Shown here: positions 23,985-34,146 of the stretch, in pieces
Numbering within the stretch: position 1 is the first letter of the stretch
Layout: every line of letters starts with the position of its first letter
NCBI GenBank assembly: GCA_905221605.1
Contig: CAJNDS010002118.1
Coordinates: forward strand, 62,001-126,000
DNA from: Symbiodinium natans
Taxonomy: Eukaryota; Sar; Dinophyceae; Suessiales; Symbiodiniaceae
Length of the DNA stretch: 64,000 nucleotides
Direction of reading: 5' to 3'
Made by a program: the position numbers and the translations under genes
The notes under the pieces: generated by a model
Told to the model about the DNA's origin: nothing
The model's input: the letters and a program-made list of their open reading frames with translations, nothing else
Databases searched by the model: none

Positions 23985-24161
23985 AAGCCCCCCCCCCCCC
24001 CCCCCCCCCCCGCCTCTCAGAAGCCCCCCCCCCCCCGCCCCCACACCGCCACACCATCCCCCCCACACACGCCCCCTCCCACAACACCCCCTCCCCCCCC
24101 CAACCCCCCAAACAAAAAAGAACCCCCCCTTCCCCCCCCCCCCCCACCCCCCCCCCCCCCC

Positions 24162-24192
<31 letters not shown>

Positions 24193-24195
24193 ACC
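23985..24195. repeat. poly-C block
   Basis: Long C runs with occasional A/T for ~200 bp. Proline-rich (plus) and glycine-rich (minus) frames are artefacts. A ~90 bp TIR-type element (ACAGTCCTTTAATAGGGAT ... AGCATCCC) follows at 24310-24400. Confidence 0.9.
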
Positions 24196-24502
24196 TTCTT
24201 CCTCCCACGCCTGACACCGCGCGAAGCCAAATCTCGGAGCCCCCCCAAAGCTTTCAACTTTACACCTCAAACCGAACCTGTACTACACAGCTGGCAAGCA
24301 ACACAGGTGAAGCGACTAACAGTCCTTTAATAGGGATAGTACCTCCCCCCCCCCAAATCCCTATAATGGACCGTTAGTAGAAGGGGGAGCATCCCGATAG
24401 GAACTAACTATAGTATTACACTACTAATTGCTTAAAAACCCCAAGAAATCAAAAACATATTCTTCCTCATAAGGGTAATCTAGGGGTTATTATTTTTATT
24501 CT

Positions 24503-27500
24503 TTAAGCAAATCGTAGTGGAGGACCAAGGATCAAGGCCGTTTGGCCTTGGTTGTTGGCCATGTCCTTGTCGGCGCCGGCCTCCACCAGCAAGCGCGCGG
24601 CTTCCACATGGCCCGTGGCAGCAGCGATCATCAAGGCTGTATACCTTGGGGACCACTAGAACTCTAAAATTGGGATCATATACCCTGGTACTACTGTAGT
24701 CTTATAAAGGTATACCCTAAACCGCCCTAAACCAGAAACCCTTTTAAGGCTCATTTGGTCTCCAAGGTACCCATCTGCCTCGGCCAAATCCTTGTTGGCG
24801 CCGCCCTCCACCAGCACTCGCACGACATCGACTTTCCCCTCGCGAACTGCGAGCATCAGAGCTGTGCAGCCTCGGCTGATCTTGGAACCCTAAACCCCAA
24901 GCCCTAAACCCTAAACCCTAAATCCAAAAAACATGAAAAAAACACTGCCAAAAAAACCCTAAGCAGCCATCCTTGTCGGCCAGGTCCGTGTCAGCGCCCG
25001 ACTCCACCAGGGAACGCACGACTTCGACTTTCCCGACACATCCTTGGGGGCAAAAAATGAAGCCCCTTAGGTGGCCTAAAGGAACCCCCAAATTAGGGTT
25101 TAGGGTTTAGGGTTTAGGGTTTAGGGCTACAGGCTCATGCTAAACCCCAAAATGGTTCATGGTTCATATGGGGCGGGGCGGGGGGTTACGAACATGAGGG
25201 GCCCCTCATAAAGCCCACAAATAGTAGGCTTTTCTTGTAAGAAGGACCCCAATAAGGTACCCCCCTAATTTCGGAAACCCCCATATTACCGAAATGGGAA
25301 TTATAGTAGTACAGGGTATATGACTCCCAATTTTGGGGCGGTTCTTCTGGTCCCCAAGGATCTAGTGCGAGCTGCAAGCATCAGGGCAGTGTTGCCATCG
25401 TGGTTGCGCAAATCCTTGTCGGCACCGGCCTCCAGCAAAACACCTTGCTAGCCCAGTAGCCCTGTCATAACAAGGGCGGCCTTTTTGGGGTTGGTCACTT
25501 TACAAGGGAAACTTGGACCAACAAAAGGGACAACCCTAAACCCCAAACCCCAAACCCCAAACCCTAAACCCTAAACCCTAAACTCTAAACCCTAAACCCC
25601 AAACCCTACCACAGTGTGCTGCACCAAGAAGCGAACGACCTCAAAGCGGCCTTGGGCGGCCGCCCTCATGAGGGCAGTGTCGCCAGACTGGTTGGTGGCC
25701 CCCGTGTCGGCGCCGGCCTCCACCTTTTTGAGGCCCAAAAGGAAGGGTTTAGGATTTAGGGTTTAGGGTTTAGGGTTTAGGGTTTAGGGTTTTGGGGTTT
25801 AGGGTTTAATCCGAGCTCCTGTTTAATTGGGGGGGGCTCCCCCCCCCCCGCACAATCAGGAAGGCAGGGTTCCGCAATAGTTGGACCATGGCCCCGTATG
25901 GTTTCTCTATTAAAAACAATAAGAACGTATTGTTTCACAGATCGAAATTGCAGCACACAAGACAAAAAAAAGGCCACCCATGAGATGTTGCGAACCCCCC
26001 CCAAAAAAATATCTTTAAATGTGGGAGTTATCTCCAGCCGAAATCCACCCTAATGGAAAGTAGTCTTCCGGCGGGCTTCCGGGGAAAAGAACTTTTTTAA
26101 TATGGGGGGTTTAATTAAACAGGTGCTCGGATTAGGGTTTAGGGTTTAGGTTTAGGGTTTAGGGCTACAGGCTCATATTACTTTAAAACGAACCAGAGTA
26201 CAGTAGTACAGGGTATAGGAGCCCCAATTTTTCGGTCTCATTGGGTCTCCAAGGCACCAGCCCACGAACGACCTCGAGGTGCCCGAAACTCGCGGCCAGC
26301 ATGAGGGCTGTGTATCCCCTGCTATTGGCCAAGTCCTCTTGGTAGCCTAGTAACCAAATTAGGGTTTAGGTTTAGGGATTTAGGGTTTAGGGTTTAGGGA
26401 ACGCTTTTCTGGGTTGGTTACTTTACAAGGGAACCCAGAACCCCCCCCAAAAAAGTGAAGGGTACCACCGGGCTACCAAGTCCTTGTTGGCACCGGCCTC
26501 CACCAGACAAAGAACGACATCCTCGTGGCCCCGTTGAGCAGCGAGCATGAGAGCCTTAGTCTATGCTACCCCCCTTAGAACCTTAATGAAAAACACATGT
26601 TTTAAGTGTCCTCTTGGGCTTTATATGAACAAAAATGCGAAAGTTGACCCTTTCAGTTCTATAACGGGGTTGTCGTATTCCCAAAAAGTGTAAGAAGGTG
26701 TACTCATTCAGCTACTAAGGAGCTGTTTCGCCCACATTCCCGGTCGCATTCTTGTTGGCGCCGCCCTCCACAAGCAAGCGCACGACCTCATCGTGGCCAT
26801 CCTTGGAGACTTCATGATCCCTTAAAAGGGCTTATGGTTCATATACCTTCTTCTAGGAATTCTAGTACTTTTTAGGGCTTATGGTTCATATGCCTTGTTA
26901 TAGTTATAGGAATTATAGTACTTTTAGGGCTTCTGGTTCATATACCTTATTGTAGGAATTATAGTACTTTTAGGGTATATAACCCCTCAATTTTAGGGTT
27001 CATTTCGTCCCCAAGGATCGCCGGCCGCGTGCATCAGGGCCGTAAAGCCATCTCCGTCCACCCAGTCCGTATCGACACCAGACTCCACCAGCGAACGCAC
27101 GACTTCAGCATGGTTGCGGAGAGCTGCCAAAATGAGGGCCGTGACTCCTTGGGAACCGGAAAAGCCCCAAAATTGGGATCATATGACTATATCTGCCTTG
27201 TACTACTAAAATTCCCATTCAGGACATATGAACCATGAACCATTTTTGGGGTTCACTTCATCCCCAAGGTTCTGCCTTTGCTGACGAAATCTTTGCCGGC
27301 ACCAGCCTCCGTCAGCGATCGCACGACTTCCATTTTTCCTTCTTAGAAGCACAGTAACCACATGATAATGAATAAGGGCACCCTTTTTTGGGGTGGTTGG
27401 TAACTTCATAAGGGAGCCCCGAAGCAACAAAAACCCTAAACCCCTAAACCCCCAAAACCCCCAAAACCCCAAAACCCCAAAACCCCAAAACCCCTAAACC

Positions 27501-30500
27501 CCTAAACCCTAAACCCCTAAACCCTAAATCCTAAACCCTAAACCCCCAAACCCCTACCACAGCAGGCTCGACCAAAGGGTAAAGGGTTCTGCGGGCTGCC
27601 AGGCCTTCGTCAGCTGCGAGCATCAGGGCGGTGAGGCCGTGCTTGTTGGCCAAGTCCTTTAACTAGACCCAGGGGTTTCCTAGGAATGTTCCGAAATAGA
27701 GTCTAGACCAGCCTAGGAATAAAAAAGAATTTGGGGTTTAGGGTTTGGGGTTTAATTACGGTGCATTATTAGGACCCAAACCCTATGCTAACCACCCTAA
27801 ACCCCCTAAACCCCCCTAAACCCCCCTAAACCCCCTCAACCCCCTTAACCCCCTAAACCCCCCTAAACCCCCCAGACCCTAAACCCTAAACCCTAAACCC
27901 TAAACCCTAAACCCTAAACCCTAAACCCTAAACCCTATCCTTGTCGGCGCCGGCTTCGACAAGGGCTTGCACAATTTCACCGTGGCCCGCGCGAGCGGCA
28001 ATCATCAGAGCCGTGGTGCCGCCCTTCGGGGGGCAAAATGAAGCCCTAAATTGGGGTTTAGGGTTTAGGGTTTAGGGTTTAGGGTTTAGGGTTTAAGGTT
28101 TAGGGGCCATATACCCTATATTTACTATCATTCCTGTTCAGGTGATGCATGGACCACAGGGGTGCATTTGGTCCCCAAGGTTCGCTGTTGGACATATCCA
28201 CGTCGGCACCAGCATCCACCAGCAAACGCACGACCTTTCAAGGGACTCTACCACAGAACCTAAGGTGGTATTCTGGTGTTTGCGGAGCCTTTTTTGAGAT
28301 CCCGAAGGTCATCTAAACCCAAACCCTAAACCCTAAACCCTGAACCCGAAACCCGAACCCAAAACCCTAAACCCCTTTGCACCTCAGTTCGACCGAAGAC
28401 AGCTGCCTTCATCAGGGCCGTGTCGCCAGAATGATCGGGCGCCTGCATGTCGGCGCCGGCCTCCACCAGCCAACCTAGGCAAGCAACGGTTTAGGGTTTC
28501 GGGTTTAGGGTTTAGGGTTTATGATAAGGGAACCTCAGGATGTGCACCCTTATACTGACAGTCCTTCACAGGGATTGTAGTACCCCCCCTATTTTTAATC
28601 TCTACTACCGAAACCCTAAACCCTAAACCCTAAACCCTAAACCCTAAACCCTAAACCCTAAACCCTAAACCCTAAACCCTAAACCCTAAACCCTAAACCC
28701 TACCACGGGGCAAGCAACGAATGGTCTGAACAGACCCGAAGGATGATGCCATGTTCAGGGCTGTGCAGCCGCTGCTATTGGCAAAGTCCTTACGGTTTGC
28801 AGGGAATGAGGGAATAAGGTACCCTACAGAATCCCTTAAAGGGTATAGAGTTTAGGGTTTAGGGTTGAGGGTTTAGGGAATAAGGTACCCTATATAGTCC
28901 CTTAGAGGGCACAGGGTTTAGGGTTTAGGGTTTAGGGAAAAAGGACCCTATATACTCCCTTAAAGGGTACATAGGGGATGCATCGTACCTTATCCCCCCA
29001 TTCCCTACTAACCAACAGCAAGAGTCCTTGTCCACGCCGGCCTCCAGCAGACAATGCACGACGTCCTCGTGACCATAGTACGCAGCGAGCATTAGACCTG
29101 TTTCGCCGTTGTCGCTGGTCAAATCCATGCCCGCGCCGTTGTCCACCAGGAAACGCACAACCTCAACGTAGCCATCCCGGGCAGCGAGCATTAGAGCTGT
29201 TTCTCCGCTGTCGTTGGTCAAGTCCTTGCCGGCGCCATTCTCCACCAGCAGGCGCACAACCTTCAGGTCCAAATGAGCCCTAAAAATTGGGGTCATATGC
29301 CCTGTACTAGCATACTTCCTATTAGGGTATATGAACCCTAAACCCTAAACGCTAAACCCTAAACCCTAAACCCGAAACCCTAAACCCTAAACCCTTAAGG
29401 AGCCTCAACGTGACCGCCTCGAGCAGCGAGCATCAAGGCTGTGAAATCTTGTCTGTCCACCCAGTCCTACTGTTTGCTTAGGGTTTAGGGTTTAGGGTTT
29501 AGGGTTTTTAGGGTTTAGGGTTTAGGGTCTAGGGTCTAGGGTTTAGGGTTTAGGGTTTATGAACCCATCTCCGTCCACCCAGTCCTTGTCGGCGCCGGCC
29601 TCCAACAGCAAACGTGCGACCTCAACCTAGGTGTTGGCCTTTTAAACCTTGTAAGAAAAATGCTGATCAAAAACGTTGGCCCCTAAAAACCTCTGCAAAA
29701 TACTACCAGTCCTTAATAGGGATCATAATAGGGGCTGTTCGATATAAGGGGGAACATCCCAACCCTAGACCCTAAACCCTAAACCCTAAACCCTAAACCC
29801 AAACCCTAAACCCTAAACCCTAAACCCTAAACCCTAAACCCTAAACCCTAAACCCTAAACCCTAAACCCTAAACCCAAACCCACAGGAAGAAATGCAAAA
29901 AATCCCTTCAAGTCCTACCCAGCAGCGTGGCCGTTGCCAGATGCAGCTGATAGCGGCCTCGTGCCATGTGCGTCCAGATTCGGGTCTTGGGGAAGTCGCA
30001 ACCTGGCCTCCACCTGAATTTGTGGGGGATAAAAAAAGGGGTTCTGAAGGGAGGGTTTAGGGTCTAGGGTTTAGGATTTAGGGTTTAGGGTTTACAGTTT
30101 AGGATTTAATAGACTACAAAACTAGCTCAACTACACGCTCTCATCAAACAGACCCCTGCATTGAACTTCCAGCATCTGCCTCTTCCACGGCGCCTTCTTC
30201 CTTAGCTGTCCAGTATCCTTGGGGAACTAAAAGTCAACCTTTGGGACTATATATGTGGAATATAAGGTCCCAAAGAGTTTAAAAGGTTTACGTATTCTAC
30301 TTGGTAGCCCAGTAACCATAGTATAAATCAGGGCACCTTTTGGGGGTGGGTTACTTTATCAAGGAACCCAGAACCCCCCAACAAAAAAAAAAAAATGAAT
30401 AAAGGGTACCACTGGGCTGCCAAGTACCTTAATAGGGATTACCCTAAACACTAAACCCTAAACCCTAAACTCTAAACCCTAAACCCTGAAAGGGAAAAGG

Positions 30501-31033
30501 GTACCACTGGGCTACCAAGGCTAAGATTCGGAGGCAGCTACGAGCTTCTGCACCTCTGCCGGGGAGGCGTCGGAGTAGGCAAGCAGAACAAGATCCAGGT
30601 CCAACTGTGATTGGAGCTCCTCAGCATCATCCAGGAGGGCACCATGCAGGAAGAGTTGCTGCCTGGCTTAGGGTTTAGGGTTTAGGGTTTAGGGTTTAGG
30701 GTTTAGGGTTTAGGGTTTAGGGTTTAGGGTTTAGGGTTTAGGGTTTAGGGTTTAGGGTTTAGGGTTTAGGGTTTAGGGTTTAGGGTTTAGGGTTTAGTAT
30801 AGGGTTTAGGGTTTAGGGTTTAGGGTTTCGGGTTTCGGGTTTCGGGTTTCGGGTTTCGGGTTTCGGGTTTCGGGTTTCGGGTTTCGGGTTTGAGGAAAAG
30901 GTTGCTGCCTGAACCGTGGAGGAGGTAAGCCATGAAACTCATGCAGCTGCTGCTTCAGTTCCCTCACGTTGCTCACCTCGGCCACAGGCACGCTGGTGAC
31001 CTGCTCCCCGGAGAGCATGCGGAGCCGCAGCAT
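24503..31033 (-). CDS. ubiquitin-like domain plus ankyrin-repeat protein, 22 exons, 654 residues
   Basis: Exons, 5' to 3': 30909-31033, 30530-30662, 30180-30200, 29927-30013, 29585-29626, 29404-29466, 29027-29260, 28719-28788, 28383-28474, 28184-28234, 27940-28023, 27605-27656, 27273-27338, 27020-27147, 26724-26801, 26483-26554, 26258-26335, 25633-25723, 25363-25443, 24968-25042, 24771-24870, 24503-24644. They total 1965 bases with every phase matching. Residues 1-~75 (MLRLRMLSGEQV ... LFLHGALLDDAEEL) form a ubiquitin-like fold. From ~100 on, 16 ankyrin repeats plus a partial one follow (TALMLAARDGYVEVVRFL; AGADKDL). Probably an intracellular protein-binding scaffold. All acceptors are AG|G; donors are 9 GA, 8 GC, 4 GT. 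Weak points: the 21-base exon at 30180 and its donor, the donor at 29584, and the last exon, whose tail (...ALILGPPLRFA) may be intron read-through. A promoter was not recognised. Confidence 0.88.
24645..24770 (-). other. intron formed by a CCTTGG...CCAAGG element
   Basis: 126 bp. The coding-strand donor is GTACCTTGGAGACC and the acceptor GGTCCCCAAG|GTAT. The target GTAC/GTAT appears on both sides. The element ends are inverted repeats of each other, so the acceptor AG lies inside the element end while the donor GT comes from the duplicated target. Removal restores ADG-YTALM in frame. Confidence 0.85.
25043..25362 (-). other. GA-AG intron containing a CCTTGG-family element and telomeric repeats
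   Basis: 320 bp; donor GATCCTTGGGGACC, acceptor CCCCCAAG|GAT; target GAT duplicated. Carries TTTAGGG units at 25095-25126 and a second inverted repeat (TTACGAACATGAGGG...). Splicing joins AARTR to CVGKVEVVR. Confidence 0.8.
25808..26134. mobile_element. TIR element nested inside an intron
   Basis: Ends TAATCCGAGCTCCTGTTTAA and its reverse complement (TTAAACAGGTGCTCGGATTA) match at 19 of 20. The 327 bp element lies inside the 534 bp ankyrin-gene intron 25724-26257, between telomeric repeats. It appears to have jumped into an existing intron. No transposase inside. Confidence 0.8.
26336..26482 (-). other. GA-AG intron formed by a CTTGGTAGCCCAGT-family element
   Basis: 147 bp. Ends CTTGGTAGCCTAGTAACC and GGTACCACCGGGCTACCAAG are inverted repeats. 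Target GACTTGG is duplicated, giving donor GA and acceptor AG|GAC. TTTAGGG units lie inside. Removal restores GANKD-LANSRG. Confidence 0.85.
26802..27019 (-). other. GA-AG intron with an internal ~50 bp tandem triplication
   Basis: 218 bp with CCTTGG/CCAAGG ends and target GAT. Inside, a ~50-65 bp unit (GGGCTTATGGTTCATATACC ... AATTATAGTACTTTT) is repeated three times; the same phrase occurs once in other introns of this element family. Confidence 0.8.
30299..30425. mobile_element. CTTGGTAGCCCAGTAACC element nested in intron 2
   Basis: Starts ACTTGGTAGCCCAGTAACC and ends GGTACCACTGGGCTGCCAAGT, an imperfect inverted repeat. It sits inside the intron 30201-30529, whose own ends belong to the same family (CTTAGCTGTCCAGTATCC at 30201; GGTACCACTGGGCTACCAAG near 30500). 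A same-family nested insertion. Confidence 0.75.
30663..30908 (-). other. intron 1 of the ankyrin gene, almost pure telomeric repeat
   Basis: 246 bp GC-AG intron. 30667-30828 is (TTTAGGG)~23 and 30826-30890 is (TTTCGGG)~9. The coding sequence AGGCAGCAAC occurs at both edges (10 bp duplication), supplying donor AG|GC and acceptor AG|G. No TIR element is visible: the insertion is telomeric repeat alone. Confidence 0.85.
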
Positions 31034-31039
31034 GCCCCC

Positions 31040-31155
31040 CTAAACCCTAAACCCTAAACCCTAAACCCTAAACCCTAAACCCTAAACCCTAAACCCTAAA
31101 CCCTAAACCCTAAACCCTAAACCCTAAACCCTAAACCCTAAACCCTAAACCCTGA
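31040..31155. repeat. CCCTAAA array just upstream of the ankyrin start codon
   Basis: About 16 perfect units starting 7 bp upstream (on the coding strand) of the ATG at 31033. It could be a 5' UTR intron or part of the promoter region; no promoter motif is recognised. Confidence 0.9.
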
Positions 31156-31159
31156 ACCC

Positions 31160-31257
31160 GAAAGCGTAGGGGGGAGCTAATCTCATCCATGGCATAGACA
31201 CAGCCGACACGGCTGCGAGAATCGCACTCCCCACCACCTCCGAAAGGCCCAGGGATC
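31160..31257 (-). CDS. orphan coding or 5' exon candidate
   Basis: Minus-strand frame from ATG at 31257 reading MIPGPFGGGGECDSRSRV, then GCVYAMDEISSPLRF, bounded on both sides by telomeric arrays. It may be an exon of another gene or a 5' exon upstream of the ankyrin gene. Family not recognised. Confidence 0.3.
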
Positions 31258-31266
31258 ATGGTTGGT

Positions 31267-31412
31267 TGAGGGTTTAGGGGTTTAGGGGTTTAGGGGTTTA
31301 GGGGTTTAGGGGTTTAGGGGTTTAGGGGTTTAGGGGTTTAGGGGTTTAGGGGTTTAGGGGTTTAGGGGTTTAGGGGTTTAGGGGTTTAGGGGTTTAGGGT
31401 TTAGGGGTTTAG
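31267..31412. repeat. TTTAGGGG array
   Basis: About 18 units of the eight-base variant, next to a seven-base CCCTAAA array (31040-31155). A long dispersed hairpin-type repeat (CCAAGTATGGGCCCTTAT ... GGACCATACTACGGGC) spans 31500-31690. Confidence 0.9.
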
Positions 31413-31917
31413 GAGTTTAGGAGTTTAGGGTTTAAACCCTAAACGTCAAACCCCAAACCCTAAACCCTAAACCCTAAGCCCTAGTTTCGGTTTTAGGAGA
31501 TCCGAAGTCCCAAGTATGGGCCCTTATTTTGGGTCCCCGGTTCTCGAACCCTTATGTACACTGCACGAAATAAGGGTTTAGGGTTTAGGCTTAGGGTTTA
31601 GGGTTTAGGGTTTAGGGTTTAGGGTTTAGGGGATGCCTTGAAATCCCTTGAAACACGGAAAGAGGACCATACTACGGGCACATGGTTCAAACCTTAGGCT
31701 GGTTGAGGGTTTAGGGTATAAGGGTTTGGAGTTAGGGGTTTAGGGTTTAGGGGTTTAGGGGTATAGGGTACAGGGTTTAGGGTACAGGGTTTAGGGTTTG
31801 GGGTTTAGGGTTTGGGGTTTAGAGTTCAGGGCTTAGGGTTTAGGGTTTGCGAGAAGGCTTCGGGCCATCAAGCCTTCTAAGAAAACAAGGAAGCTATGTT
31901 CCTCTATCTTCCAGGCT

Positions 31918-32044
31918 TCTAAGAAACTCAACATACCCCAAACCCATACCGCTAAACTCGTAAAAAGGAGAATGTACAGAAAGGTTCTTTCATACCCCTT
32001 AATTTCTGGAAGGGGTATGTTGAACGTTGCTTCGAAGGTTGATG
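31918..32044. repeat. inverted repeat around AACATACCCC
   Basis: GCTTCTAAGAAACTCAACAT ACCCC near 31915-31938 pairs with GGGGTATGTTGAACGTTGCTTCGAAG near 32018-32042. Probable further short TIR element; telomeric units (32100-32130) follow. Confidence 0.55.
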
Positions 32045-32414
32045 CAGACCCTGTATGAACCCAAGAGTTACCTAGGAATAAGGGTTTACGGGTTCAATTT
32101 AGGACTTAGAGTTTAGGGGTTTAGGGTTTCTAAGGCCCAAGAGCAACCAACAAACATAAAAGCTCCCCTCTCTGCCTACCCTCTCCTAAGGTAACCTAAA
32201 CTGCAAGCCCTACCAGGATAGACCCACACTCCCAAGAATCTGTTGATCGAAAAACCCCTAAACCCTAAACCCTAAACCCTAAACTCCTGAACTCCTTCCG
32301 GCAGTTGGCAGTTCGAGGTCCCTTTCTGGGGCTTGATCTGGGGTTGGACCATATCTGGGGGGGTTCATGCTGAGCCCCAGCATCCCCAGCCATGAACCCT
32401 GAACCCTGAACCCT

Positions 32415-32475
32415 GAACCCTAAGCCCTAAGCCCTAAGCCCTAAGCCCTAAGCCCTAAGCCCTAAGCCCTAAGCC
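32415..32475. repeat. CCCTAAG array
   Basis: About 9 uniform copies of the single-base variant CCCTAAG, flanked by CCCTGAA and CCCTAAA units. The same variant forms a run at 55830-55900. Confidence 0.9.
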
Positions 32476-32542
32476 CTAAACCCTAAACCCTAAACCCTAA
32501 ACCCTGAACCCTAAACCCTAAACCCTAAACCCTAACAACCGC

Positions 32543-32640
32543 CGACCAGCGACCCGGCACGCTAAAAACCTTCTTGAAAGAGAGAAGCCTGGCAGAAGCT
32601 CTGGCGGAGCGTGGTCGCACGCTGGGTCCTGAAATGTGCG
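32543..32640 (+). CDS. orphan coding exon candidate
   Basis: Plus-strand frame between telomeric arrays reading LKTFLKERSLAEALAERGRT then LGPEMC, a charged helical segment. No AG|G acceptor is evident and the opposite strand is less open. Most other genes here are on minus, so confidence is low. Confidence 0.28.
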
Positions 32641-33621
32641 GTTTAGGGTTTAAGGCTTAGGGTTTAGGTTTTGGGGTTTGGGGTTTGAGGGTCTAAGGTG
32701 TAGGTCTATGATGTTCCTGTAACTCGATTCCCTACAGTAGCAGCAAGTAGCCCTTGATGAGTAGGAGTAACCCATTAACACTAAACCCTAAACCTAAACC
32801 CTAAACCCTGGGGTTAAGTGTTCTGGGGCTAATAGGGTTCATCATAGGGCCATCCCAGGGTTGATATGACAGGGCTTCCCATTTGAATGAAATTGGGGAA
32901 TCAGTTCGAATGTCACGGAATTCGTGCATAACCCCCCCCCTAAGCCTGCCTAAGACCTTAGTATATACTCTTTGGAGATAAGTAGCTTAAATAGGAGCCC
33001 TGAACAAAAACAAATTAACGTATAGTACTCCAAAACCCAGTTAAAGTCTTCGGGTACGTCAGAAAAAGCTCCTCCGGATTGGCATCGCAGAAGACACGTG
33101 ATGTGCACTCCTGCAAGAATCCAGCCCCGACTAGGGTTAGGGTTTAGGCTGTGGGCGTAGGGTTGGTTTGGGACTTGGGTGTTTAGGTCCACCCTACGCC
33201 CTGTTCCTCTCAACCACTACAGCCCTAAAGCCGTCCCTAAACCCCAACCCTAACTTTCGCGTCGTGTTTTTACAGCCCTTCAACCCCTAGACCTCTGAAC
33301 CATATCCCCTAAGTCCCTAAACCCCCAAACCCCAACAACCCCAAGCAACACCGCATTCAACCCTAGAGACCCTAGCTCCAAGATATGACATTCAATATCA
33401 TCTTGGGTTTTGAAGCACTCTGAAAATATTCCTGAATATGATCCTCTGAAACCGAATGGGCCTACCGAGTATAGGGTCTTAGGATTCACATGTCGGATTT
33501 CAGCAAACAGGGTTTAGGGTTTCCAAAGCTCAGAATTTGCAAGAACGAAACCCCTCTTCCTTTCTCTCTCCTGGGAGTTGCCCTGAAGCCTACGTAAACC
33601 TTAAACCGTTAAACCCTACTA

Positions 33622-33735
33622 GGCTGCCCAGTAAGCTAGGCTTAAAAAGGGTGCCCTTTTTTGCTTTAAGGGGTTTATAAGGGAACCTAAACCCCCCAAA
33701 AAGGTAATAAGGGTACTACTGGGCATCCTAGCCTA
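33622..33735. mobile_element. CCCAGTAA-family short element
   Basis: Starts CTAGGCTGCCCAGTAAGC and ends GTACTACTGGGCATCCTAG, with the family-typical core AAAGGGTGCCCTTTTTTG and ATAAGGGAACC. A close copy lies at 38489-38607 and variants at 37135-37220 and 61225-61300. The ends resemble the introns of the ankyrin gene, so each may mark an intron of an unrecognised gene. Confidence 0.65.
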
Positions 33736-33777
33736 AACCCTGAACCCGATAAACCCTAAACCCTAAACTCTAACCTG

Positions 33778-33852
33778 GCTTCCTCCGTGTCTGCGTAGGC
33801 ATAGGAGGAGCAGAACGAGGCCAGGCGCGAGCGCGCGCCTCCCTCCTCGGCT
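33778..33852 (-). CDS. orphan coding exon candidate
   Basis: Minus-strand island between a telomeric stretch and a poly-G run, reading AEEGGARSRLASFCSSY then AYADTEEA. Downstream (on minus) of a similar island at 34748-34813; the two may be consecutive exons. Family not recognised. Confidence 0.35.
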
Positions 33853-34044
33853 TTGGGGGGGGGGGGGGGGGGGTTAGGGTTTAGGGTTTAGAGTTTGGGG
33901 TTTTGGGTTCGGGGTTTAGGGTTTAGGGTTGGCTTCGGGGATCAGGAAGTTGCGTGTTTCAGGCTTGGGGTAAACTCTTGAGATCAACTACACCGCCGAA
34001 GCCCTTGAACCCTTAGACCCTTGGACCTTAAGCTCACAATCCCG

Positions 34045-34146
34045 CAAAAAGCATTGGGTTTAGGGTTTAGGGTTTAGGGTTTAGGGTTTAGGGTTTAGGG
34101 TTTAGGGTTTAGGGTTTAGGGTTTAGGGTTTAGGGTTTAGGGTTTA
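34045..34146. repeat. TTTAGGG array
   Basis: About 14 perfect units. More telomeric arrays: 34360-34740 (degenerate CCCTAAA with CCCGAAA and CCTAAAGT variants) and 34818-34958 (TTTAGGG). Confidence 0.9.

Noticed and set aside
23807-24377. Proline-rich plus-strand and glycine-rich minus-strand frames
   Set aside because: Poly-C block; no conserved domain.
28925-29296. 123-codon ankyrin frame read as a stand-alone gene
   Set aside because: The core is a real 234 bp exon (29027-29260), but both ends of the frame are intron sequence.
27000-31000. CRISPR-like impression from regular repeats and unique spacers
   Set aside because: The repeat is CCCTAAA of varying length and orientation; the 'spacers' are in-frame ankyrin exons.
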